Assembly (NCBI RefSeq): GCF_036370855.1
Contig: NC_088101.1
Coordinates: forward strand, 36,231,585 to 36,295,584
Reading direction: 5' to 3'
DNA length: 64,000 nt
Source of the DNA: Dromaius novaehollandiae
Lineage: Eukaryota > Chordata > Aves > Casuariiformes > Dromaiidae
Positions 24,811-59,200 of the stretch are shown in pieces. Positions within the stretch are counted from its first letter, which is position 1; each line of letters begins with the position of its first letter. Both the position numbers and the translations under genes were made by a program. Under the pieces are notes generated by a model. That model was not told the origin of the DNA. It made no database searches and worked only from the letters and a program-made list of their open reading frames with translations.

Positions 24811-26160
24811 GTACGTATCTCACTTGTGATCTGCAAAACTACCAGTTTGAGACTGGAATACAAATGATTGTGACAGGAAAATTAAGGCTTTGAAGCATGC
24901 CTACTTACATTTAGCTTTGGATGGGATAGTCCAGTTCAACATTGGTGTCTTTAAATAAATCGTGCCTTACTGATGTGAGGGGTGAGAAAATTTGGCTGTA
25001 TCTGGCCTCTTTTGTGTAGTTGTTTACTTTTTCATTTTAAACTAAACCTTAAAAAAAGCTAAAATCTGAATGCAAACCAGGCTCCTCCTTCCTAGCTTCT
25101 TGAATTCAAATGACCTGCATATGTCTGATCCTGTGACCACAGGTTTTTTTATTCATTTCATTTTCCAAACTTTTGGCAGATTTACAGTGTTGATATATGT
25201 GCAGCAGTGCCTATTAACATAATTGCTGTACAGTATAGTATCTTTTAGAGTAGCTCTTATTTGTGGTGTTTTAGTTCAATTTCTTATTTAACAAGTCATC
25301 TAAAGAATGTTAATTTAAAAAGTTATGATTACACAACCGAGCAACAAAAGATGCTGAAGAGATTTGACAAAAATCTGTAATTAAACTGTTCTTTACTAAC
25401 TTCATAAGCATGTTAATAATTAGTTGTCTTTACAATTCAGAATTCAGGACTGACTGGGGGAGGATTTTTATGCTTTACTGTGTATTTGTCCTTATGCTGG
25501 TGTTTAGCATGTTAGTAATCTCTGTCAAGAGTTTCTTTGTGCTACTGGTTGCTTTTCATTTAAGGTCTCAGTATTCAGGCTCTGTGTTCAGACTCTTCAG
25601 ATTTTGTGCATTCATGAGTGTTGTCTTCATGTTAATTTAGAAGCCCCCTCTTCTTTTCTTCCTGTTTAGTTTTTCCATTTTACTTCTAAAACTTTAGAAC
25701 TTTTAGTCTTCCTTTCTACTTTTGACAAGATACATTTTTTTTTAATTATGCCTGCCCTCCATACTTCTTATAAGTCTAATAGTTTTCTTCATTTTCACCT
25801 CTAGTTAAGCCTCTTCCTTTGAGTGTGGTAGAGATCTTGATAGCTTTCTACGGTTTTGCAGCATGGTTCTCTTTGCTTGGAGATAAATAGCTTCTGGTCC
25901 AAATTTCTGATGTGAGAAAACTCCTTATGAGATTGCACTCTTGCAGTGATAATAGGGTCCATGGTAACTTTGATGTAATAATCAAATTATGGATGGAGCA
26001 GAGCTAGAGTTGGGAATTTTGCTGAGAGGTGAATGGTTTATTTAGAAGCCTTTGGGTCTGTAAAAACATGTATCTTGTTAGGCTATAACCCATTAAGGTT
26101 ATCTAAAAATACTAACATGGTGTTGCAGGGTTGTATGCAGCTGCAAGACTGATCTCCCTT

Positions 26161-26174
26161 CCCCCCCCCCCCCC
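26161..26174. repeat. Poly-C tract (14 C)
   Basis: A pure run of 14 C in the GAB1-SMARCA5 interval, followed by AACCTC. It is not associated with a gene that I can recognise. Confidence 0.85.
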
Positions 26175-28553
26175 AACCTCTGATGTAGAGAGAACAACAA
26201 TCATTAAGATTTCCTGTTTCTATTATGGAATTCAGGTTTTGGCTAGGAATATTTATTTGACAATTTTCCCCCTCTTGTGACTGAAATATTTGGGATTGGT
26301 ACTTTCTTTCAAGTTAACTGCTTTGAAATTTGAACGAAGATTATTCTCTCTTAATGGTAGCAAAGGCAGAGACCTCAGAAGTGGGGGAAATGAAAAAGCT
26401 GAAACAGTAGTCAGGAAAGGCAGAGAAGCAATTTTTGAGTAGAGATGAATGATATTTTAATCTTTCATGATACTGATACTGGGCACATGAGTATCTCAGT
26501 GCTCCTCCGTGACCGAGGGTTGATGAGGTCTGGATGGAGGTGGTATTTTCCCTCTTTTCCTCTTCCTACACTCTCTCTCTCATCTCCTCCACCCAAATAG
26601 TATGATCTTACCTGGAGGTTTTAGTCTGATTATAAAAAGATGATGTTGAAGGTGCTGAAACAACTTCTCGAATGCCTTGAACCCTTCCTCAGCCTTCTAT
26701 GCTACTTTTCTTTTGAACATGTAGTCCACCAGTGATTCTCCACCTGCAGTTTTGTTTGAGGGCTTTGTAGGGGAGAAGAGTAAGTGCTAAATGAGGAAGG
26801 CAGAGTAAAGCTTGCTTCCCACCGTTACCTACTGGCCACACCATGCACATAGTACTGCGTCATCAGAAGCAACTGTAGATGAGGAGAGAAGGTAGAAGCT
26901 GAGGCAGAGCAGATTAAAACTGGACTTAAGACTAGGGTAACTTCACGCTGGAATAGTACAGGTGACTAAATGAATAATCACTATAATTTGGTACTGCATA
27001 TATTTAAAACCTAAGATATGGGTGGAGATGCAAGAAAAAAGCACCATGTCTCTGGATGCAGAGAAGCAGCTTTGGCAAAGGAACTGGGTTTTTCACCTAT
27101 CATGAGAGATGAGAATAAGCCGTGGGGAAACATGTTGGTAAAAGTTTTATTAGTTGAAAAATTTTGTTCTAGGAAAATTGAAATTCATTGTATTCTTCTG
27201 AATAGTTTTGGCAGAAATGAAATGACAGTTTCAGAAATGTCAGAGCAAACTACTTTAATTTCAAATTTTCTAAAGGATGTCAGTAATAAAAAACAATGAA
27301 ATGAAGAGTTGTAACAATCATAGCAGAGAGCACCTCCTTTTATCTTAATGCAGGCATATCTACAAATATAACAAACTGACAGGAGTAGATCTGTAGAGCA
27401 AATTGTTGATATGGGGTACCCAGTGTCCAGACTGTATGCCATTTGGGAAACTTTTGCTTCAGCCTAGCCCTAGCCTGGTCCTTTGGACTCAGCCTCTGTT
27501 AGCAGGGGGAAATGCAATAAGGGTCCTGTGGAAACTTATCTTTCTGCCTGTTTCTTCCCCAAAGAATCCCATTTTGTGCACTCCAGGCTGCTTCTGTGAT
27601 GTGAACTCGGGTCAGTGGTTCATGGCACGGTAAGTAGGGACGATCAGATGATTGCTGCTACCTGCAAGCTTGATCTGGCTCCTTGAACCAGACAGACGGA
27701 AGGTGACTTTAGTGCGTGCAGTGGTGTTAGCTCTGGCACCCATTTCAGTGAACATTCACATCTTTTTATTCAAAACAGAACATCTCCAGTGAGAGAGGAT
27801 CAGTGTGAGTGGCCTGAGAAGAACACTGTTTGATGTGAGACCTGCTATTTCATAGCATTGGTGTCTTCATGGTATTTTCTTTTGGGACATGTCATGGTGA
27901 TACCAATTATATTTTAGTAATGAGCCTTCACCACCTTGTCTAGGTAGCAGTGGTGTGATAGCTGACTTGAATTCAAGCAACAGCCATGGGCTTCTTGCAA
28001 CGTGTTCGAAGCTGTACAGAGAGGAACCTAGGCTGCAAGTTGAGCAAGGTAGCAGGAAGAAGTATTATATTTAATATAATTTCCAAACTCTCTCGAAGTA
28101 ATGTATTTTTTTTTTTAATACTAAAAAAAAAGTTGCAGCTGGAGCCAGCCACCACAGGTAAAAGCAGTAGCGTGGCTGCACTCTTCGTTCCCTGATCATC
28201 TCACTTTTACTTCTTTTTTTTTTTCAGCGTGCCCCTTGCTCCTGCCTCGTCTCCTTAGGCCGCAGTGGTGGCCCAAGGCCCGTCCTCCCGCGCACACCAC
28301 TCCGGGGCGAAAGGTGAACGGTTTTAAACACTTCAGGTTTTGTTTCCTGTAGTAGATTTACTGTGGACTAATCATAAAGTTTAGACTCCCTTGTAGCCGG
28401 GGCTGGGGCTTCATCATGTATTAGTGCTTCTAACCCCCCTTTTCCTCTGGGCCAAATAGCAGAAACCGCTACAGCAGCGTTACCCTCCCCTCCCCGCCGC
28501 TGTCTGTTAGGGGGAGGGGCAGAAACAAGCCCCCGCCGGCCGTTACCGGCGCG

Positions 28554-28561
28554 TGACGTGA
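28554..28561 (+). promoter_or_regulatory. CRE-like site TGACGTGA
   Basis: It differs from the CREB/ATF octamer TGACGTCA in one base and lies at the upstream edge of the CpG island. It is a candidate site only. Confidence 0.4.
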
Positions 28562-28688
28562 GGCCGCGCGCCAGCTCGACTCCCCACTTCTGCTCGGCCA
28601 GACCCGAGGAGAACAAGGCGGCAGTGACGCCACAAAGCGCTCCCGCCCCCGCCATGAGGCCGGCGCGGCGCCGGGGCTCGCGCCGAGG

Positions 28689-28699
28689 GCGCACGCGCA
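28689..28699. promoter_or_regulatory. NRF1-type site GCGCACGCGCA
   Basis: The sequence matches the NRF1 consensus (Y)GCGCAYGCGC(R) except for its first base. It lies about 300 bases upstream of the SMARCA5 ATG. NRF1 sites are common in CpG-island promoters of broadly expressed genes. Binding is inferred. Confidence 0.55.
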
Positions 28700-28753
28700 C
28701 TGGCTCCGGCCCCGCCCCGCCCCTCCCCCCGCGCCCCACGCTCGCGGCACGGT

Positions 28754-28763
28754 TCTCGCGAGA
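28754..28763. promoter_or_regulatory. TCTCGCGAGA palindromic element
   Basis: An exact copy of the 10-base palindrome found in CpG-island promoters of many essential genes and reported as the binding site of BANP (earlier linked to Kaiso/ZBTB33). It sits 231 bases before the ATG, within the interval that best fits the transcription start. Binding by BANP in vertebrates is methylation-sensitive. Confidence 0.7.
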
Positions 28764-28993
28764 GCGCGGAGCCGGCGGCTCGGTTCCTGGTTGGTGGGCG
28801 CCCGCCGAGCGAGCCGGCGGCAGCGCTGACGGGCCTCAGCCGCGGCCGCGCACCGGGCCCCGCGCGCGTCCCCCCCGCCCCCGCGCCGGCCTCAGGCGGC
28901 CTCGCTGCCGCCCGCCTCCCTCGCGCACCGCGCCGGGGCCGGGCCGCGCCGGGCCGGGTCCCGGCGGAGCTTTGTCTGCGGGCGGGCGGGATC

Positions 28994-53009
<24,016 letters not shown>

Positions 53010-53218
53010 ATGCAGAATTTTTGTAATCACTAAATTTGAAAAGTAGTTCTTTAATTTACGGGTCTTCATAAGATGTACTGTATAATGCTCAACTATTATG
53101 TCATTAAAGGACATGGGGTTCATCTGTTTACTGAACTAGAAACATAGTACTTAATGTAGTTTCACTTTTTTAAATGCAACAGCTGTGCTGAATTTTTTTT
53201 ACCATTAACACTTGAAGT

Positions 53219-53224
53219 AATAAA
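53219..53224 (+). terminator. SMARCA5: Candidate SMARCA5 polyadenylation signal AATAAA
   Basis: A hexamer 210 bases after the stop codon, with an ATTAAA alternative near 53103. A short 3' UTR would fit. Without transcript data the choice is not certain. Confidence 0.5.
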
Positions 53225-53661
53225 TAGGCTTCATTTATTAATAAGGCTTCACTGGACTTTTTTCGTAAATGTTTCCACTTGAATACCCATTTATTTAGTC
53301 ACCCAAAACTGTTTTTACCTTAGTGAACACTGTTTTTCCATTATGATCAATAGAATAATTTAAGTGTTTTTTTCTTGATATAAGTCACCCCCTCCCACGT
53401 CCCCACCCCCAATCAAACCCAACTTTTGGAAATTCTGTGGCTTTGACTTTTACTTTACTGAACTTTATTTTACTGCACAAACATGCTGTGTCCTGAGACA
53501 TTACAGGGAAAGACAGGTATTTACCACCTCAAGAACGTCTGATCAACATGTTATTTGGAACAAAATGAAAACATTTTTCTGCTTACAGTATGTGCTAGCA
53601 GAAAGGTAAGTAACACTACGTTTGTACTTAATTAGACTGGCCTAAGAATGGTAGCACTGGT

Positions 53662-53667
53662 TTTATT
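53662..53667 (-). terminator. FREM3: Candidate FREM3 polyadenylation signal
   Basis: AATAAA on the minus strand, about 2.1 kb beyond the FREM3 stop codon. Other minus-strand hexamers exist closer to the SMARCA5 end, so this is only one possibility. Confidence 0.25.
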
Positions 53668-53720
53668 GGCAAACAGCAACAAGTCAGGACACAAAACAGT
53701 ATATATAACAACCCCTTCTT

Positions 53721-53778
53721 ACAAACAGCTGTGATAAATACAGAGATGGACAAACAGCTGTGATAAATACAGAGATGG
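53721..53778. repeat. Perfect 29-bp tandem duplication
   Basis: Two exact adjacent copies of a 29-base unit starting ACAAACAGCTGTG and ending AGAGATGG (53721-53749, 53750-53778), between the convergent genes. Confidence 0.95.
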
Positions 53779-54892
53779 TCTTGATTTCTGTGGCAAAGAA
53801 GAGCTGCTGAATCTAAGCTGTGCTAGATGCTGTATTGTCATCTCACAGCCAGGCCCCACTGTTCAACTGAGCTAGTCAAACGGTACCACTCAGGACTGTG
53901 CGGTGCTTTCCTACTCATGTCTTCGGCACATTATCACAGCGACTAAATTCTGTCTTCCCCAGTGCCATCATCTAATTTAGCATAATTTTGGAATTCATGG
54001 AGGGAGAACAAAGTCTTGAGTTGAGAATTGTTTTACTCAGTTTTGGCTCTTTCAAGAACACTAATTGAAAGGCATCATTGTTGGGTAAACACAGAGGCAT
54101 GAATCCCGAGCAAACCACCTCTTTTGCACTCTCTTGAACTTTGGCAACTTGAGACTTGGGAAAAAGCTAAGAATTCACATATATAAATTTCATGTACAGC
54201 AGTATTCTTACTGGTACATTCAGTAAGTTTCTGTTTGCAGTTAGTTAGCTAATTTGCAGACACCAGCTGAGAACAGGTTGAGTAACAATATTTTGCTCTT
54301 TAAAAAGTCAAAAGAACTTACTATGTACAGCAGAGTTAAGAGTCAAGTCACAAAAATCTACATTCTGTAAGGTCCCGGCAGCCTTAGGAGAAGACATCAT
54401 TCTAAATAGGACTTATATGTAATGTCACCTAAACAAAAATGCTGCAAGAAGACTGAAGACTTCTTTTAAAAGCATGCCTCTGTGCCCCTCCCAGTTGTTC
54501 CCCCCCCGCCCCCACAGTCCCCAAGACAAAGCAAAACAACAAGCCACGATAGTTTACAAATAGCCTACACAGAAAAAGCATTCTTTGGAGGAAAGGGAGA
54601 GGAAGGATGTATTAAACAAGTGGCTGAGCAGCAGTTCATTTGTGTATCCAATTTTCAAGTGCCAGTATGCAGACAGGGAAATAAGCCAAACACTAACTTC
54701 CCAAATTGTGTACTAGTAGTAATATAAACTCCTTTTTTTTTGTTTGTTTTTTTGTTTTTTTTTAGATAGAGGTAAAACAAATCAAAATTTTTGCTGTATA
54801 AGTGGTACAGTTAAGTTGTCTACTTCCAGAAAAAGGCATGACAACTGACAAAATACACTACCTTTTAGAAGTATTTGCCCATATTTAGATGC

Positions 54893-54918
54893 TATTTTTT
54901 TATATATATGTGTGTGTA

Positions 54919-54956
<38 letters not shown>
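54893..54956. repeat. Compound (T)n-(TA)n-(TG)n-(TA)n microsatellite
   Basis: A T run passes into TA, then TG with one TATG interruption, then about ten TA units. It lies in the presumed FREM3 3' UTR region and is likely polymorphic. Confidence 0.9.
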
Positions 54957-55742
54957 AGTAAGGGCAATTCTAATAAGGGTAATCAATTATCACACAATAT
55001 GGGACAACTGTCAGAAGTCGTGTTGTACAAGTACTAGAACCTCTTTAAGAGTTTCTGAAAGCGCTTATGTCAGTATCTATGCCTTAATACTAGTGTGGCT
55101 TTAAAATATAGTTCTCATTCTTACTAATCACACAGCTATAGTATAATGTTCTCCTTATAATTACAGCAGAGCAATTACTGTAATTACAACCGTACCTGTG
55201 TGAGTCTCCTGCTGCTGTCCATATGTCTGAGGTCCTCGTTGAAATTTAAGACAAACCTGTTGGTATCATTCATTTAAAAGAACACTATCTACTACTTACC
55301 TTCCATTTGCTAGTACTAGTAACTCCTTCCTACCCAGAAGTAATTATTAAAACAAAAAACAAAAAAACCCCCACAGTTTTATGAAAGCTAAATGTATCTG
55401 CAGCTTAAAAAAAAACAAACACAAAAAACCCCCCATCCCTTTAAGCACCAGCTTTCTATGGTGGATATAAGGCACATTTACAGCTGCATATTCAAAATAT
55501 TACTAGGTTTAAAAGAAAAAAGTATAATCTGTTCATGGAGTACTAGTTTGAATTCTATACATAAGTAAGTCATTCACACACACACTGTCAGCAACAGCTG
55601 TCCATCAATAATAATGCATGACTTCTAGCATCAGAAACAAAGCAGCCAATTGCCTGTGCAAAGGAGTCATCCAAGAGCTAGATTTTGAGTCTGCTGTTTG
55701 ATGAAATCACACATTTTAGAAGACAAGCACCAGAGAAACTGG

Positions 55743-56273
55743 CTAGACTTCTGAGCTGTCACTGCTGCTGGGGCGTGTGGTCATAGTTTCCCTGCTGCTG
55801 GAATAGCTGATGGTTGCTTTGCTTTTCCCAGCAGAGGGCTGTTGCCTTTGTTTCAACAAAAAGATAGCTAGGACCACAGTGCAGACCAGAAACAGCAACC
55901 CTGTCACTGCTCCAGTAACAAGTACAATACTATTTTCAGAGTCCTTGTTTGTGATTTCCAGAACTGGCCTGTGATACAGCATGCTGGTTGGGAACATGTC
56001 TTTCTGGATGACAACAGCTTTGTTGGAACGGTCAAGAGCAATATGCTGAATGTTTGTGCCCCTGTTTTTATCTGCTCCAATGTCTTGCATGAAGGCAGGG
56101 GTGTCTGGCTTGGCTCTTCTGCTGCGTTTCAAGGCTGTGGCATTAACTCTGCTGTTAGCAGAGGACAACACGTGGTGAAAGTCAAGGCTTCTTTTGCCAT
56201 TGTGCCTATTTGCGTTTTCTTTTGATCGGATCATATAAATGGTGTGAATGTACCATTCTCGGCCTGCTGCGAC
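55743..56273 (-). CDS. FREM3: FREM3 terminal exon: furin site, transmembrane helix, PDZ-ligand tail
   Basis: The exon encodes 176 residues from [20 protein letters not shown]. It contains an NAT sequon, the basic cluster KRSRR (RSRR at 56115-56126, fitting the furin consensus R-X-K/R-R), and the FREM-typical [13 protein letters not shown] 26-residue hydrophobic helix (55854-55931, [20 protein letters not shown] then LAIFLL) follows. KQRQQ directly after the helix gives a type I orientation. The 36-residue cytoplasmic tail is serine-rich and ends SSDSSEV, where S-E-V is a class I PDZ ligand. FRAS1 and FREM2 tails bind the PDZ protein GRIP1, so the same partner is inferred here. Confidence 0.93.
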   Translation of the reverse strand, partial: VAAGREWYIHTIYMIRSKENANRHNGKRSLDFHHVLSSANSRVNATALKRSRRAKPDTPAFMQDIGADKNRGTNIQHIALDRSNKAVVIQKDMFPTSMLYHRPVLEITNKDSENSIVLVTGAVTGLLFLVCTVVLAIFLLKQRQQPSAGKSKATISYSSSRETMTTRPSSSDSSEV

Positions 56274-59200
56274 CTTAAAGGGAAAAAGAGAAAAAAGGGA
56301 AAACAACCGCCCCACCACACACATGCATTTAATGGCAGAAATAGGCATTTGGAGGTAAGATTTGTCTTCTTAATGCAGACTTCTAACCTAGGTCAGATAA
56401 ACTGTATCTTCTAAGTGTCTATTTCTTTCTAGTGTTTATGTAGGAAGGCTATTGCAACTACTTAGTGCAGACCGGTCTTAATTTAGGTGAGAACTCAGCC
56501 TAAACCCCACCTTAGGGGAACCAAATAAATGGCTGGAATTAGGAGATTTGAATTCACCTGACCTAAAACAGGATGCACAGTTGTTCTTTTTATTTCATAT
56601 CATATATGAACAGAGTACCATTTCTTCCTTTTTTTGTCCAGTTGCAAGCAAACTCAATCCAATTTCTTTTTCTCCTGTGTAAAAAGGTCCCTATGGTAAG
56701 CTAAACCAGTGACTTCTGATCCCAGTCAAAGGTGTACGTGTCCTCAAAACCAGCAAGGCTGCGGAAAAGTACCTGCATATTATACAGCAATGCTGGTCAT
56801 GGTCTCTACACTGTTAGCAGGAGGAAACAAAGTAAACATGTTGCTAAAGGAAAATAAGGACCCATGTCACGTATTAAAAAAGCACTTCCAAATACGGCTG
56901 CCCAAATTTTAGTTGGTTCTTATGTACAATATTTGAGAATGACAGAAAAAGTACTATCACAGAGCCCATGATTACCAGTATCTTCTTTTCTCCACTTCAG
57001 GCTTCTGCCATGAAAGAACGTTTCTGCAGTATACTTATCAGACAACTTACCTGGAAGAGTGGAGCAGATGATAGGCTGAAACCATCAGAGCCGGGCTGTT
57101 TTACTAAAGGAAAAGCATCTGCATGATCGACTGCTAGCGTAGCATGAAATTCCAGGTCTCCAAAGACTCTTGCTTGGGTCTCAGGTTGAGCTTTGTCCTA
57201 AAAGAAGTAAGTTTAGTATTTCCAGATTCACTCGGAAATCAGCAGCCTGAAAAGCATGTTATGTGAACTCTTAATTTACATACCAGGATCTTGAATCTGT
57301 ACAAGAGGGAAGGCGAGTCGGCCAGACAGCCGTATTCCTGATTGTCTGGACTGTACTTTGGCACATACCCGTCAGCGCCGGTGCAAAGGAACACCTTCTC
57401 AACGGTGCAGCTGAAGGAGTCGCCGAGGTTCTGAACTGGATCCACCATCACTCGGCCATAGATTTCAGATCCTAGCAAACCGGAGTCATACGTGTTACAT
57501 TATACTAGTCAATTTAAAATTATTAAAGCAGCGTATTACCAAACCATTGTGACCGTACTGTTAAAAATCGCCTAGCTTTGAGTGTATTTCCCTTTGCACA
57601 TGAAGACAGTAAGTTCCATGACTGTTACTAGTAATTTATCATGGGCTTTAGTGTTTTCTCTGTTATAGTTTGGACTGACCTGTGGGTCTTAAAATGCAGC
57701 CCTTTTCAAGCAAGCTTTTCCCTTCTCTTCACTAGAGGGCAACCCACATTCACATACAAAAAGTTACCCAACCCGATAACTGTTATATCAAGCAAAATAA
57801 AGTTCTTAACATCATTTGCATTTCAGACCAATACCTCAAATAAGGGAACCATTAAAAGCAAAATTAATTCTGGTCCAATACTGCACCTGATCACAGCTCC
57901 AGGCGAGTATAGTGCATGGGAGCACCTGCTTCGGGCAGAACTCAAAAAAGCAAAAGAGTCTGAACGAGCAGCTTGGCTGTAGCCCAATCCAATTTCTGCA
58001 TTTCTGACTAGACTGAACTAAGCACTGAAACTACTTAGCCCTGTCAAAACAGGGCAAAAAGTTTGAGCCCAGGTAGCTTCAAAGCCAAACAACTAGGGCG
58101 AGAGAGGAATCTGTGATTATGCAGTAGTTGAGCAAGGGTTTAGTAGTTGAGCAAGGGTTTTTGCAGAACTGCGATGTCAGATTTGGGCACCTAAACTCTA
58201 CACCTACCTTTGAATTCTTTTCCCATCAGATCCCATAAACAAAACCAAAGCCTCTTTCACTTATACTAAATTACATCATACTTTACTGCTTCTGTATTTT
58301 ACTTTTTTGCAATGGAAATACATGTACACAAAACAAATGTGTTGCTAAAGGGGTTAGAAAAAAAACAGTAAAATACATAGCTGGTGCTTGTTAAAAGTGG
58401 TGCTGCTTTTAGCCTTCACAACAGGCTGACTGCACAACTGATTTTTATTTATTTATTTATTTTTACCTTCAGTAAAGGCCACATCAGTGCCATCTCCAAA
58501 TCCCATTGACCCATCAGATATCCAAAGCTCCTTTTTGGACAGCAGGAACATTTGAGTATTTAGACTGAACTCTGCTGCCACTGGGTCACTGACCTGTGGG
58601 GAAAAGTGAAATTAAACGATGGAAAAAAATCGTAGCTGTAGCTTTACAAAGATCATTGTTTACCACTGTCATAGTAGCAATGTATGCTTTCATTGCTCTT
58701 CAGTAGTACCCAGGACTTGTAAACATCATTCCTACACACTGTGTCTCCTATTCTCTGATTCTTACCATGGCCCATTAAAACACCTAATTGTGCTTTATTT
58801 TAAGGTTTCTAAGTAAAACACAGTGCCAAGTGCACAGCAGATGTCTCTTTCCTCAGCTACAGGCCAGCAACATATTTTTCAGTGGCATGTGCAAAAGTTA
58901 CTGAGAGAACAGCGCTGTGCGCAGGAGGCCAAAAAAACTAGATCGAGCCCAGAACCTGGACCAACCCCAACTCATTTCACCTAAACGACCATCCAGACAG
59001 TCACACCAGCAATCTCAGGACAAGGAACCTCATCTGCTGCCACCCAGATGCTCCAGGCAGCTGTTCTATTTGGGACTTGAAAGCCATGTGCAGTCTGCCA
59101 GGATACGCAACCTGGTCAATGGCCCACACCTGGAGACCACTGGGAAGCGGCCTGCAAGCAGATTAAACTTCTCCAGGGTGACAGCAGGTCACCGCCAGTC

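Larger units (their letters stand above)
18001..28480. other. Region between GAB1 and SMARCA5 without a recognised gene
   Basis: AT-rich DNA that may include the distal GAB1 3' UTR at its left end. Open stretches on either strand reach at most about 130 codons, show no family resemblance and have no coherent splice structure. It holds C homopolymers of 11-16 bases at 22573, 22986 and 26161, a TTTTTC repeat near 18731-18755 and an AT-rich palindrome at 24781. I see no tRNA, rRNA or known small RNA. Confidence 0.55.
53010..55742. other. Convergent region: SMARCA5 3' UTR and FREM3 3' UTR
   Basis: The 2.7 kb between the SMARCA5 stop (+) and the FREM3 stop (-). The left part must hold the SMARCA5 3' UTR and the right part the FREM3 3' UTR. 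AATAAA for SMARCA5 is at 53219-53224. TTTATT (AATAAA on the minus strand) at 53662-53667 is a candidate for FREM3. A 29-bp tandem duplication and a TG/TA microsatellite are present. No other gene is recognisable. Confidence 0.6.
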
